Shown here: piece after piece, positions 29,225 through 37,576 of the stretch
Position numbering within the stretch: position 1 is the stretch's first letter
How the letters are laid out: each line of letters begins with the position of its first letter
NCBI GenBank assembly: GCA_020847555.1
Contig: JADLBT010000162.1
Span: forward strand, 1 to 37,576
Reading direction: 5' to 3'
From: Gemmataceae bacterium
GTDB lineage: Bacteria > Planctomycetota > Planctomycetia > Gemmatales > Gemmataceae
DNA: 37,576 nt
The notes under the pieces: generated by a model
Databases searched by the model: none
Seen by the model: only the letters and a program-made list of their open reading frames with translations
Told to the model about the DNA's origin: nothing
Position numbers and translations under genes: made by a program

Positions 29225-30784
29225 GTGGCAGACACCCCAACCGTTTACGAGGCCAGCCGACTCGACAAGCTGCGCGCGATTGAACAGCTGGGCATCGATC
29301 CGTGGGGCCAGCGCTTCGACGGGCACCAGCCGATCGAGGCGATCCGCGCCCTGAACCCCGAGGCGACCCCGCTGCTGCGCGTCCGCGCCGCCGGCCGGAT
29401 CGTCTCCCGGCGCCTTGGCGGGAAGGTCCACTTCCTCGACATCGTGGACTGGTCCGGACGCCCAGTCGCGCGGCAGACCAAGAGCCAGCAGACGGACAAG
29501 CACGAGGCGGCCGAATTCGTGGACTGGTCGAGTCGCATTCAGGTGATGGCCGGACAGAAGCAGGTCGGGGCGCTCGGGTGGAGCCTGGCCCAGAATCTCG
29601 ACCTCGGGGATCTGCTCGGCGTCGAGGGGACGTTTGGGAAGACGCGCACCGGCGAACTGACGATCTTCGCCGATAGCCTGTACTTCCTCGGCAAGTCGCT
29701 GGAGTCGCACCCCGACAAGTGGGGCGGCATGGAGGACATCGAGTACCGGCTGCGGCATCGCTACCTCGATCTGATCTACAACCCCGAGACGTTCGACCGA
29801 GCGATGAAGCGAATCAAGGTGGTGCGCCGCATCCGGTCGTTCCTCGACGGGCAGGGGTTCGTCGAGGTCGAGACGCCGACGCTGCACGCCATCGCGGGCG
29901 GGGCGGCAGCCCGGCCGTTCGTCACGCACCACAACGCCCTCGACATCGACCTGTACCTGCGCATCGCCCTGGAGCTGCATCTCAAGCGACTGCTGGTCGG
30001 CGGGGTCGAGCGGGTGTACGAGATCGGCCGGGTGTTCCGCAACGAGGGCATCGACGCGCGGCACAACCCCGAGTTCACCATGCTCGAGCTGTACCAGGCG
30101 TATGGCGACTACAAGAGCATGATGGACCTGACCGAGGCGATGGTGAAGGCGTGCGTCGCGGAGCTGTACCCGGACGGGCGCAAGCACCTGACCTACGGCC
30201 CGAGTACGGTCGATTTCGCGCGCTGGCAGCGGCGCACCTACGGCGAGCTGTTCGCGGAGCACGTCGGCGTGGCGATGGACGACGCTGCGGGGGTCCGCCG
30301 TGCCGCCCGGCCCGGCGACCTGGAGCGGCTGGCGGGCCAGGTGAAGCTGACAGTCGAGCAGTTGCACCCGGACGTGATCGTGCATCATCTGTTCGAGGAG
30401 CGCGTCGAGCCGCACCTGGCCGGGCCGATCTTCGTGTACGACTACCCGGCGACGCTGTGCCCGCTGACGAAGCGCAAGCGTGACAACCCGGCCCTTGCCG
30501 AGCGCTTCGAGCTGTACGTGCAGTCGATGGAACTGGCGAACGCCTACACGGAGCTGAACGATCCGCTCACCCAGGAGGCGACCTTCCGCCAGCAGCTGGC
30601 CGGGCTGCCGGAGGAGGAGTCGATGGCGAAGATGGACGAGGACTTCGTCTGCGCCCTGCGGCACGGGATGCCGCCCGCGGGCGGGCTCGGCGTCGGCATC
30701 GACCGTCTCGTCATGTTGCTGACCGACACGCAGACGATCCGGGACGTCATTCTGTTCCCGCTGCTGCGACCGGAGAAGGGATAA
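29225..30784 (+). CDS. lysS: Lysyl-tRNA synthetase, class II
   Basis: The 519-residue enzyme charges tRNA-Lys. The N-terminal OB-fold anticodon-binding part covers about residues 50-170. The class II catalytic core has VEVETPTLHAIAGGAAARPF (motif 1 region), RVFRNEGIDARHNPEFTMLE (motif 2) and GLGVGIDRLVMLLTD (motif 3). NDPLTQEATFRQQ near the C-terminus is also typical. The GTG at 29225 is the first possible start: an in-frame TGA lies at 29210. No strong ribosome binding site is visible. A sigma70-like promoter lies at 29140-29167. The next gene on the strand is a permease gene 181 bp away, across a repeat. Confidence 0.97.
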   Translation: MADTPTVYEASRLDKLRAIEQLGIDPWGQRFDGHQPIEAIRALNPEATPLLRVRAAGRIVSRRLGGKVHFLDIVDWSGRPVARQTKSQQTDKHEAAEFVDWSSRIQVMAGQKQVGALGWSLAQNLDLGDLLGVEGTFGKTRTGELTIFADSLYFLGKSLESHPDKWGGMEDIEYRLRHRYLDLIYNPETFDRAMKRIKVVRRIRSFLDGQGFVEVETPTLHAIAGGAAARPFVTHHNALDIDLYLRIALELHLKRLLVGGVERVYEIGRVFRNEGIDARHNPEFTMLELYQAYGDYKSMMDLTEAMVKACVAELYPDGRKHLTYGPSTVDFARWQRRTYGELFAEHVGVAMDDAAGVRRAARPGDLERLAGQVKLTVEQLHPDVIVHHLFEERVEPHLAGPIFVYDYPATLCPLTKRKRDNPALAERFELYVQSMELANAYTELNDPLTQEATFRQQLAGLPEEESMAKMDEDFVCALRHGMPPAGGLGVGIDRLVMLLTDTQTIRDVILFPLLRPEKG

Positions 30785-30816
30785 ACGAACCACAGCGACC
30801 CAGAGGAAAAGCAACA

Positions 30817-30925
30817 GCCACAGATGAACACAGATCAACACGGATCGGAATGAGGAGTTGTTTTTGGGAACGACCGGGTACGCCGATCGGAAGATGATCG
30901 GTGTTCATCTGCGTTTATCTGTGGC
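30817..30925. repeat. Imperfect inverted repeat of the CCACAGATGAACAC class
   Basis: Arms 30817-30846 and 30896-30925 match as reverse complements at 26 of 30 positions. Weaker pairing continues outward through CCCAGA/TCTGGG words. It is clearly richer in A and T than its surroundings. Similar CACAGATGAACACAGAT repeats are known between genes in many unrelated bacteria. Confidence 0.8.
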
Positions 30926-30965
30926 CCTTCTGGGTTTCTGCGATTAGCTCTCACGGAGGAGAGTC

Positions 30966-32381
30966 TTGTACAAGCTGCTGCTCTGCTGGCGGTATCTGTT
31001 GACCCGCTACCTGGCGCTGGCCTGCATCGTCAGCGTCCTGCTGGGGGTGGCGACGCTGATCGTGGTCAACAGCGTCATGAGTGGCTTCAGCACCAAGCTG
31101 CGCGAGCGGCTGCACAGCCTGCTGTCGGACGTGCTGATCGAGGCGACCACGCTCGAAGGATTCGCCGACCCGGCCGGCAAGATGGCCCGGATCAAGAGCG
31201 ACCCGTTCCTGCGGGACCGGATCGAGGCGATGAGCCCCACCCTGGAGGCGTTCGCCATGCTCCAGTTTCACATGCCCAATGGCGAGCTGATGACGCGGCC
31301 GATTCGCCTGGTCGGCATCGACATGGAATCGCGGGCTCTGCTCGGCGGCGTCCGGGAGAACTTCGTCCACCAGAAGAGCAAGGCGAAACCGTCGTTCGAC
31401 GTGCCAGCCGAGGCGAAACGCCGGTTCGAGCTGCGCCAGCTCCGCCAGCTGCGCGAGGTGCCGCGCCAGGTCCAGGCTCCCGGCGAGCCGCCCCCGCCGG
31501 CCCCCCCGCCGAGCCAGATCAAGCTGCCGCGCGGAGCGATCGTCGGCAACCTCATCGCCAGCTTCCGCCTCAAGGACGAAACCGGCAAGGCGACCGAGCA
31601 CTACCTCCTCCACCCGGGCGACCAGATCGTCATCACCACCGTCAGCGGCCAGCGCCTCGCTCCGGTGTACGACAGCTTCCTCGTTGTGGACTACTTCAAG
31701 TCGGAGATGAGCGAGTACGACAGCAACTACGTGTTCGTCCCGCTCGATTACCTGCAGCACCTGCGGACGATGCAGGATCGGGTCACCAGCATCCAGATGA
31801 AACTGAAGGATCCGGCCGACGGCCCGGCGGTGGTGGCCGCCCTGCGGAAGCTGTTCCGGCAAGACGTGGCGGCCCACCGCGTCCAGATCGAGACGTGGGA
31901 GGGCAAGCAGAGCCCCCTGCTGCAGGCGATCTCGATTGAGAAGGGGCTGCTGAACGTCCTGCTGTTCCTGATCATCGCCGTCGCCGGGTTCGGCATCCTG
32001 GCGATCTTCAGCATGATCGTCGCGGAGAAGACGCGCGACATCGGCATCCTCAAGGCGCTCGGGGCGTCGCACTGGGGGGTGATGAAGATCTTCCTCGGGT
32101 ACGGCCTGCTCCTCGGCCTGGTCGGGACCGGCCTCGGGAGCGCCCTCGGGTTGTTATTGACGACGAACATCAACGGCGTGGAATACTTCCTGTCCCGACT
32201 GACCGGCTCGGACATCTTCCCGCGCGACGTGTACTACTTCAATGAGATCCCGACCGACATCCAGGGGTGGAGCGTCTTCCTGGTGAACGTCGGGGCGGTG
32301 TCGATCGCCATCTTCGCCAGCGTGCTGCCCGCGCTGCGCGCCGCCATGCTCCACCCGGTCAGGGCGTTGCGGTACGAGTGA
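30966..32381 (+). CDS. ABC transporter permease, LolC/LolE (FtsX-like) type
   Basis: The 471-residue product has the MacB/FtsX architecture: one N-terminal helix (LALACIVSVLLGVATLIVV), a large periplasmic domain with a proline-rich stretch (GEPPPPAPPPSQIKLP), and three C-terminal helices. The motif LIIAVAGFGILAIFSMIVAEKTRDIGILKALGAS is split here as GILAIFSMIVAEKTRD followed by IGILKALGAS, and is diagnostic of LolC/E and related permeases. The start is a TTG at 30966 with GGAGGAG just upstream. Together with the ATPase downstream it should form a lipoprotein-releasing or similar mechanotransmission complex in the inner membrane. A single permease gene suggests a homodimer, as in LolF-type systems, which is an inference. 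Confidence 0.9.
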   Translation: MYKLLLCWRYLLTRYLALACIVSVLLGVATLIVVNSVMSGFSTKLRERLHSLLSDVLIEATTLEGFADPAGKMARIKSDPFLRDRIEAMSPTLEAFAMLQFHMPNGELMTRPIRLVGIDMESRALLGGVRENFVHQKSKAKPSFDVPAEAKRRFELRQLRQLREVPRQVQAPGEPPPPAPPPSQIKLPRGAIVGNLIASFRLKDETGKATEHYLLHPGDQIVITTVSGQRLAPVYDSFLVVDYFKSEMSEYDSNYVFVPLDYLQHLRTMQDRVTSIQMKLKDPADGPAVVAALRKLFRQDVAAHRVQIETWEGKQSPLLQAISIEKGLLNVLLFLIIAVAGFGILAIFSMIVAEKTRDIGILKALGASHWGVMKIFLGYGLLLGLVGTGLGSALGLLLTTNINGVEYFLSRLTGSDIFPRDVYYFNEIPTDIQGWSVFLVNVGAVSIAIFASVLPALRAAMLHPVRALRYE

Positions 32382-32390
32382 GTTGCTTCC

Positions 32391-32432
32391 CCCTCTCCCC
32401 TGGTGGGAGAGGGCGCCGGGGGGTGAGGGGCA
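32391..32432. repeat. CCCTCTCCC-type hairpin repeat
   Basis: CCCTCTCCC (32391-32399) pairs with GGGAGAGGG (32405-32413), followed by GGGGGGTGAGGGG. This resembles a repeat word widespread between genes in many bacteria. It lies in the 78-bp gap between the permease and ATPase genes. Confidence 0.7.
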
Positions 32433-32459
32433 AGCCATTGCGGAAAGGATGCCAGAGCC

Positions 32460-33194
32460 ATGCTCGATTCTGTTCCCCTGCTCAGCGCGGTCGAGTTGCA
32501 CAAGGTCTACCGCAAGAGCGCCGAGAAGGTCGAGGTGCTGCGCGGCCTGGATCTGGAGGTGCATGAGGGCGAGTTCGTCAGCGTCATCGGCGCGTCCGGG
32601 TCGGGCAAGAGCACGATGCTCCACCTGCTCGGGACACTCGACCGGCCGGACCACGGGGCCGTGTACCTGCGCGACCGGCGCATCGACAACCTCCCGACGC
32701 GCGAACGCGATCAGCTGCGCAACGGGACGTTCGGGTTCATCTTCCAGTTCTACCATCTGCTCCCGGAACTCAACACGCTCGAGAATGTCCTGATGCCGCA
32801 GATGATCAACCACTCGGTCCTCGGGTGGTTCGCCCGTCGCCGCACGCTGCGCCGCCGGGCGACGGAGTTGCTCGACCGGGTCGGGCTGGGGCATCGCCTC
32901 AGGCACAGGCCGCGCGAGCTGTCCGGCGGGGAGATGCAGCGCGCCGCCATCGCCCGCGCCCTGATTAACCGCCCGCGCATCCTCCTCGCGGACGAGCCGA
33001 CCGGCAACCTCGACGCGGCCACCGGCGGGCAGATCGTCCGCCTGCTGCGCGACTTGAACGGCGCCGACGCCCTCACTATCATCATGGTGACTCATAACCT
33101 CGAGCTGACCGAGGAAACCGACCGCGTGGTTCGCATCGCGGAAGGGCGCATCAAGGCCGAGTCGCCCCCAGTCCTGGTTCCGGGGACGGACTAA
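32460..33194 (+). CDS. ABC transporter ATP-binding protein, LolD-like
   Basis: The 244-residue ATPase has Walker A GASGSGKST, the signature LSGGEMQRAAIARAL, Walker B ILLADEPTGNLD and the switch histidine in VTHNLEL. The MacB/LolD subfamily feature FIFQFYHLLPELNTLENVLMP is read as FQFYHLLPELNTLENV. It follows the permease gene by 78 bp and should power that permease. The ATG at 32460 lies after a weak purine-rich stretch (GGAAAGGATG). ilvE starts only four bases after its stop codon. Confidence 0.93.
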   Translation: MLDSVPLLSAVELHKVYRKSAEKVEVLRGLDLEVHEGEFVSVIGASGSGKSTMLHLLGTLDRPDHGAVYLRDRRIDNLPTRERDQLRNGTFGFIFQFYHLLPELNTLENVLMPQMINHSVLGWFARRRTLRRRATELLDRVGLGHRLRHRPRELSGGEMQRAAIARALINRPRILLADEPTGNLDAATGGQIVRLLRDLNGADALTIIMVTHNLELTEETDRVVRIAEGRIKAESPPVLVPGTD

Positions 33195-33198
33195 CATC

Positions 33199-34062
33199 AT
33201 GACCGCCAAGGTCTGGATCAACGGCACGATCGTCGAGAAGGCGGACGCGAAGATCAGCGTCTACGATCACGGCCTGCTGTACGGCGACGGCGTCTTCGAG
33301 GGCATCCGCGTTTACGGCGGCAAGGTGTTCCGGTTGGCGGCCCACGTCGATCGGCTGTTCGAGAGCGCTCGCGCGATCAAGCTCGAAGTTCCGATCACCA
33401 GGGAGCAGCTGCGGGACGCGATCACGGCCACGGTCAAGGCGGCCGGCATCAGCGACGGGTACATCCGCCCGCTCGTCACGCGCGGCGGCGGATACCTCGG
33501 CCTGGACATCCGCAAGACGCGGGATCCGCAGGTCATCGTCATCGCGGACACCATCAGCCTCTACCCGCCCGAGTTGTACGAGACCGGACTGAAGATCGCC
33601 ACCGTCTCGACGATTCGCAACCACCCCAATGCCCTCAACCCGCGCATCAAGTCGCTCAATTACCTCAACAACATCCTCGCCAAGATGGAGGCGGTCCAGG
33701 CTGGGTGCGATGAGGCGCTGATGCTCAACCACAAGGGCGAGGTGGCGGAGTGCTCGGGAGACAACATCTTCCTCGTCAAGCGCGGCGTGCTGCTGACGCC
33801 GCCGATTGACGCCGGCATCCTGGAGGGGATCACGCGCGCCGCCGTCCTCGAACTCGCGGCGGCCGCCCGGATCCCCGTGCGCGAGCAGGCCCTGACTCGC
33901 CACGACGTCTACAACGCCGATGAGTGCTTCCTGACCGGGACGGCCGCCGAGGTGGTGCCGGTGGTCGAGTGCGACACGCGCGTTATCGGCGCCGGCAAGC
34001 CCGGCCCGGTCACGCGCCAGCTCCGCGAGCGCTTCCAGCAGCTGGGACGCACCGAATCCTGA
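33199..34062 (+). CDS. ilvE: Branched-chain amino acid aminotransferase (class IV)
   Basis: The 287-residue PLP enzyme transfers amino groups for leucine, isoleucine and valine. The fold-type IV features are VYDHGLLYGDGVFEGIRVYGGK near the N-terminus (read as DHGLLYGDGVFEGIR), the PLP lysine K151 in NPRIKSLNYLNNILAK, and EVAECSGDNIFLVK with the C-terminal FLTGTAAEVVPV. D-amino acid aminotransferase and aminodeoxychorismate lyase share the fold, but the NPRIKSLNYLNN motif favours IlvE. The start codon is four bases after the ABC ATPase stop, so the two are very likely cotranscribed despite unrelated roles. A family A palindrome follows 12 bases after the stop codon. Confidence 0.93.
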   Translation: MTAKVWINGTIVEKADAKISVYDHGLLYGDGVFEGIRVYGGKVFRLAAHVDRLFESARAIKLEVPITREQLRDAITATVKAAGISDGYIRPLVTRGGGYLGLDIRKTRDPQVIVIADTISLYPPELYETGLKIATVSTIRNHPNALNPRIKSLNYLNNILAKMEAVQAGCDEALMLNHKGEVAECSGDNIFLVKRGVLLTPPIDAGILEGITRAAVLELAAAARIPVREQALTRHDVYNADECFLTGTAAEVVPVVECDTRVIGAGKPGPVTRQLRERFQQLGRTES

Positions 34063-34074
34063 CCGATCCGCCAT

Positions 34075-34134
34075 CCGCGCCCGAAGCGTAAGCGCGGGGC
34101 TGGTCTCTCCCCCGCGCTTACGCTTCGGGCGCGG
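34075..34134. repeat. Perfect inverted repeat, 25-bp arms, palindrome family A
   Basis: Arms 34075-34099 and 34110-34134 are exact reverse complements with a 10-base loop. The arm contains GCCCGAAGCGTAAGCGCGGG. It lies between ilvE and the universal stress protein gene. Confidence 0.9.
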
Positions 34135-34161
34135 GCAGCCATCTCCAACCCGTGACTTCCG

Positions 34162-34629
34162 ATGATTGACCTGCGCCGCATCCTCGTGCCGACCGACTTC
34201 AGCAAGCACTCCGAGACGGCGCTGAAGTACGCGGTCAGCTTCGCCGAGAAGTTCGGGGCGGAGATCCACCTCCTCCACGTCGTGCAGGATTTCGCCCTCT
34301 TCCTGCCGGACGCCGTCACCGCCGGCCCGCCGGTGTTGCCGCCCATCGAACAGCTCACCGCGTCCGTCCGGGAAGCACTCGCCCGGGTTGTCCGCGACCA
34401 CAACCTCGAGCACTTTCCCATCCACGCCGAGGCCCGCGAGGGCACCCCCTATCACGAGATCGTCGGCTTCGCGAAGGAAAAGGAGATCGACCTGATCATC
34501 ATGGGTACGCACGGCCGCGGCGGGCTCGCCCACCTGCTGCTGGGAAGCGTTGCCGAGAAGGTGGTGCGCAAGGCCCCGTGCCCGGTGCTGACGGTCCGCG
34601 ACCCCGAGCACGAGTTCGTCCACGATTGA
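34162..34629 (+). CDS. Universal stress protein (UspA family)
   Basis: The 155-residue product has one Usp domain. The N-terminal strand is [20 protein letters not shown]. The ATP-binding pattern G-2x-G-9x-G-S appears as [20 protein letters not shown], and the last strand is APCPVLTVR. This indicates an ATP-binding UspFG/MJ0577-like member. It should be a soluble dimer. Its exact stress role is unknown. The gene starts 99 bp after ilvE, past a palindrome, and ends 95 bp before the acyl-CoA synthetase/GNAT gene. Pairing of Usp with a Pat-type acetyltransferase is reminiscent of mycobacteria, where Pat acetylates a Usp protein; for this organism that is only a suggestion. Confidence 0.93.
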   Translation: MIDLRRILVPTDFSKHSETALKYAVSFAEKFGAEIHLLHVVQDFALFLPDAVTAGPPVLPPIEQLTASVREALARVVRDHNLEHFPIHAEAREGTPYHEIVGFAKEKEIDLIIMGTHGRGGLAHLLLGSVAEKVVRKAPCPVLTVRDPEHEFVHD

Positions 34630-34648
34630 CGTCTCCCGCAAGTCTGCC

Positions 34649-34708
34649 GGCCGCGGCCCGCGGGCTGCGACGTCCAGGATCCGCCCTGCGGGCCGCGGCC
34701 CGTGGGCT
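34649..34708. repeat. GC-rich repeat of family C with internal direct and inverted copies
   Basis: GGCCGCGGCCCGCGGGCT (34649-34666) recurs as GGCCGCGGCCCGTGGGCT (34691-34708), 17 of 18 bases the same. The left copy also pairs with 34684-34700. It ends just before the ribosome binding site of the next gene. Confidence 0.7.
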
Positions 34709-34724
34709 CCGAGAGGAGACCACC

Positions 34725-37412
34725 ATGCCGGCGCATACCCATTCCCTCGACCCCTTCTTCCGCCCCAGCGCGGTTGCCGTCGTCGGCGCCAGCGTCACCC
34801 ACGGGAGCGTCGGCAGCATCCTGATTCGGAACCTGCTGGAGAACCCGTTCGGCGGCGTCGTCTACCCGGTCAACCCGAAGCGGCACGCCGTCCACGGCGT
34901 CTACTGCTACCCCGACCTCGCCCACGTCCCCGAGGCCGTCGATCTGGCGGTGATCGCCACCCCGGCGGCCACCGTTCCGGCGACCGTCAAGGACTGCGTC
35001 GAGCGCGGCGTCAAGGCGGCCATCATCATTTCGGCCGGCTTCTCCGAACTCGGTGCCGAGGGCCGGGCGCTGGAGCGCCAGGTCAAGGACATCGTCCGCG
35101 GGCGGATGCGCGTCATCGGCCCGAACTGCCTGGGAGTGATCCACCCGCCGAATAACCTCAACGCCAGCTTCGCTGCTACCATGGCCGCGCAGGGGAACCT
35201 CGCCCTGCTCAGCCAGTCGGGCGCGATCTGCACGTCGATCCTCGACTGGGCGCGCGAGCGGCACATCGGCTTCAGCAGCTTCGTCAGCGTCGGCGCCATG
35301 CTCGATGTCGATTTCGCCGACCTGATCGACTACTTCGGCGACGACCCGGGGACGCGCAGCATTATCCTGTACATGGAGTCGATCGGCGACGTGCGCACGT
35401 TCCTCAGCGCCGCCCGGGCGGTCGCGCGGACGAAGCAGGTCATCGTCGTCAAGGCCGGCCGCCACGAGGCCGGCGCGCGGGCGGCCGCATCCCACACCGG
35501 GGCACTGGCCGGGGCCGACGCGGTTTTCGACGCCGCCTTCCGCCGGGCCGGCGTGCTGCGCGTCACCACCATCCCGGATCTGTTCAACATGGCGGAGATC
35601 CTCGCGACCCAGCCCCCGCCGCGCGGTCCGGCCCTGGCCCTGATTACCAACGCTGGCGGCCCCGGGGTGATGGCGACCGACGCCCTCATGATCAGCGGCG
35701 GCCAGTTGGCGGCCCTGAGCGCCGAGACGATGGCCGCCCTCGACGCGGTGCTGCCGCCGTTCTGGAGCCACGCCAACCCGATCGATGTTCTCGGCGACGC
35801 GACGGCCGAGCGCTACCGCCGCGCGGTCGAGATCTGCGCCCGCGACCCGGGCGTGCAGGGCATCCTCGTCCTGCTGACGCCGCAGGCGATGACCGATCCG
35901 ACCGAGACGGCCCGGCAACTCGTCCCGTTCGCCCGGCTGGACGGCAAGCCGCTGCTGGCGACGTGGATGGGCGGGGCCGAGGTGCGGGCCGGCAAGGCGG
36001 TCCTCAACCAGGCCGGCATCCCGACGTTCGACGCGCCGGAGGCCGCCATCCGCGCCTTCCTCCACATGGTCCAGTACCGCCGCAGCCAGGAGTTGCTCTA
36101 CGAGACACCCGAGGCGCTGCCGGAAGGGTGGGAGCCGGACCGGGCGAAGGTGCGCGCCCTCATCGCCGCCGCCCGGGCCGCCGGCCGGACCCTGCTGACG
36201 GAGGTCGAGGCGAAGGAACTGCTCGCCGCCTACAGCATCCCGGTCGCCCCGACCGTCCATGCCGCCACCGCCGACGCCGCTGTCGCCGCCGCTCGCAAGC
36301 TCGGCTATCCGGTCGTCCTGAAGCTCCACTCGCAAACGGTCACGCACAAGAGCGACGTCGGCGGGGTCCAGCTCAACCTGGCCGGCGACGACGCGGTGCG
36401 GGCCGCGTTCGACACCATCGCCGCCAATCTGAAGCGGCACCACCCGGACGTGCCGTTCGAGGGCGTGGCGGTCCAGCCGCTGGTGCGCGTCACCGGGTAC
36501 GAGCTGATCGTCGGCAGTTCGGTGGACATCCAGTTCGGCCCGGTCATCCTGTTCGGCGCTGGCGGGGTGATGGTGGAGGTGATGAAGGACCGCGAACTGG
36601 CCCTGCCGCCGCTCAACCGAACCCTCGCCCGCCGCCTCATGGAGCGGACGAAGATCTACGAGGCCCTCAAGGGCATCCGCGGCCGGAAGCCGGTGCCGCT
36701 CGACCAGCTGGAAACGCTGCTGGTCCGGTTCAGCTCCCTGCTGTGCGACTTCCTCGACATCGCCGAGGTCGATATCAACCCGCTGCTCGCGTCTCCGGAG
36801 CGGATCATCGCCCTCGACGCGCGCGTCCTCCTCACCCCGCCGGACCAGCCGGAGGAGAAACGGCCGCGCCTGGCGATCCGGCCGTATCCGAACCAGTACG
36901 TCGCTCCGCTTCGCCTGGACGACGGGACCGAGTTGCTCGTGCGCCCGATCATGCCGGAGGACGAGCCGCTCATCATCGAGCTGCACGCCGGCCACTCGGA
37001 GCGCACCATCCGGATGCGCTTCTTCAGCATGGTCAAGACGCTGTCACGCGACAGCCTGATTCGCCTCTGCCACCTGGACTACGACCGGGAGATGGCGCTG
37101 GTCGCGGTCCACCACGACGCCGCCGGCAAGCCGCACTTCGTCGGCGTCGCGCGTTACTACTCGAACCCGGAGACGCACAGCGCCGAGTTCGCGGTGGTGG
37201 TGACCGACCCGTGGCAGGGCAAGGGCATCGGCCCGCACCTGATGCAACGGCTGCTGGAGGTGGCGCGCGAACGTGGGGTGCGCCGGCTGGTCGGGTCGGT
37301 GCTGCGCGAGAACACGCAGATGCTCAAGCTGGCGGAGGAACTCGGGTTCACCGCGCGGCCGACCGCCGAGCCGTCGGTGGTGCAGGTCGCGCGCGACCTG
37401 GCCCCGGCCTGA
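34725..37412 (+). CDS. Acyl-CoA synthetase (ADP-forming) fused to GNAT acetyltransferase (Pat/PatZ-like)
   Basis: The 895-residue product has the domain order CoA-binding, succinyl-CoA-ligase-like, ATP-grasp and C-terminal GNAT, as in the protein lysine acetyltransferases Pat of Salmonella and PatZ of E. coli. The CoA-binding start is [20 protein letters not shown]. The histidine that is phosphorylated in ADP-forming acetyl-CoA synthetases is kept here (H257 in [11 protein letters not shown]), whereas E. coli PatZ has lost it, as far as I recall its sequence. The ATP-grasp part has [10 protein letters not shown] (H541). The GNAT domain starts at about residue 730, with E821 in SAEFAVVV and the acetyl-CoA loop QGKGIG. 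The frame is open upstream to 34578, but the ATG at 34725 has GAGAGGAG. Confidence 0.92.
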   Translation: MPAHTHSLDPFFRPSAVAVVGASVTHGSVGSILIRNLLENPFGGVVYPVNPKRHAVHGVYCYPDLAHVPEAVDLAVIATPAATVPATVKDCVERGVKAAIIISAGFSELGAEGRALERQVKDIVRGRMRVIGPNCLGVIHPPNNLNASFAATMAAQGNLALLSQSGAICTSILDWARERHIGFSSFVSVGAMLDVDFADLIDYFGDDPGTRSIILYMESIGDVRTFLSAARAVARTKQVIVVKAGRHEAGARAAASHTGALAGADAVFDAAFRRAGVLRVTTIPDLFNMAEILATQPPPRGPALALITNAGGPGVMATDALMISGGQLAALSAETMAALDAVLPPFWSHANPIDVLGDATAERYRRAVEICARDPGVQGILVLLTPQAMTDPTETARQLVPFARLDGKPLLATWMGGAEVRAGKAVLNQAGIPTFDAPEAAIRAFLHMVQYRRSQELLYETPEALPEGWEPDRAKVRALIAAARAAGRTLLTEVEAKELLAAYSIPVAPTVHAATADAAVAAARKLGYPVVLKLHSQTVTHKSDVGGVQLNLAGDDAVRAAFDTIAANLKRHHPDVPFEGVAVQPLVRVTGYELIVGSSVDIQFGPVILFGAGGVMVEVMKDRELALPPLNRTLARRLMERTKIYEALKGIRGRKPVPLDQLETLLVRFSSLLCDFLDIAEVDINPLLASPERIIALDARVLLTPPDQPEEKRPRLAIRPYPNQYVAPLRLDDGTELLVRPIMPEDEPLIIELHAGHSERTIRMRFFSMVKTLSRDSLIRLCHLDYDREMALVAVHHDAAGKPHFVGVARYYSNPETHSAEFAVVVTDPWQGKGIGPHLMQRLLEVARERGVRRLVGSVLRENTQMLKLAEELGFTARPTAEPSVVQVARDLAPA

Positions 37413-37437
37413 GGCAGGGCCAGAGGAGTTGGTGCGT

Positions 37438-37490
37438 AAAGCCCACGGGTGGCGTCCGCCCGATGGCGGCGCGACGCCGGCCCGTGAGCT
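37438..37490. repeat. Imperfect inverted repeat, family C
   Basis: Arms 37440-37456 and 37473-37490 pair with one mismatch and one gap. The left end reads AAAGCCCACGGGTGGCGTCC, differing at two of 20 positions from the copy at 29005. Confidence 0.75.
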
Positions 37491-37542
37491 ATGTTTCGGA
37501 TGGAAGCGTTGGGGCGGAGACACCACCCCGGAGGGTTTCACC

Positions 37543-37576
37543 GTGTCTACCCGGGTCGTTTACGCGGCGCTCGGCT
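37543..37576 (+). CDS. Probable start of a further gene, 3' partial
   Basis: A GTG at 37543 with GGAGG eight bases upstream opens a frame reading STRVVYAALG up to the window edge. Only eleven codons are visible, so neither identity nor reality is certain. Confidence 0.35.
   Translation, partial: MSTRVVYAALG

Noticed and set aside
14958..37490. CRISPR array made of the repeated palindromes
   Set aside because: The copies are kilobases apart, differ in sequence, are not separated by regular spacers, and no cas gene is present.

Overview
The window is high-GC DNA (clearly above 60% by eye) and looks like the chromosome of a planctomycete, probably a Gemmata-type member of the Gemmatales. The reasons are a giant secreted protein that joins an SGNH-like domain, a PVC-type membrane-bound dehydrogenase domain, HEAT repeats, a cupredoxin and cytochrome c; a DUF4058 protein; HEAT plus beta-propeller secreted proteins; single housekeeping genes scattered among unrelated neighbours; and many dispersed intergenic palindromes. 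The lineage is inferred from gene content; no rRNA or tRNA gene was seen.

Layout. 1-5.9 kb: end of a polytopic membrane protein, a SAM methyltransferase, then (minus) rmlB-ugd for dTDP- and UDP-sugar supply, and a metallo-beta-lactamase-fold hydrolase. 5.9-13.7 kb (all minus): lipase-like alpha/beta hydrolase, the 1745-residue redox giant, cobS and a DUF4058 gene. 13.9-16.1 kb (minus): pheA and a DAHP synthase gene, an aromatic amino acid pair behind a near-consensus sigma70 promoter. 16.7-20.7 kb (plus): dnaK, ackA and a small cupin. 20.8-25.2 kb (minus): an NnrS-like membrane protein and a HEAT/propeller protein. 25.5-29.0 kb (plus): a hybrid sensor kinase with two kinase modules, translationally coupled to a REC-ANTAR antiterminator. 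29.2-37.4 kb (plus): lysS, a LolCDE-like permease and ATPase, ilvE, a universal stress protein and an acyl-CoA synthetase (ADP-forming)/GNAT fusion of the Pat type. A further gene probably starts at 37543.

Regulation. Sigma70-like promoters can be read before the methyltransferase, the MBL gene, pheA, lysS and the giant gene. Two -24/-12 (sigma54-type) elements stand out, one before dnaK and one, matching the consensus fully, before the cupin gene. This suggests that a sigma54-dependent stress response reaches both genes.

Repeats. At least a dozen long inverted repeats lie between genes. One group (14958, 18847, 20679, 34075) shares a core; its copies differ from each other, yet three of the four are perfectly symmetric within themselves. 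A second group (29005, 34649, 37438) has a member inserted in frame inside the first receiver domain of the hybrid kinase, close to its phospho-acceptor aspartate. That insertion, the two sigma54-type promoters and the concerted symmetry of the palindromes are the most unusual features here. I saw no defence system, CRISPR array, prophage or transposase gene.
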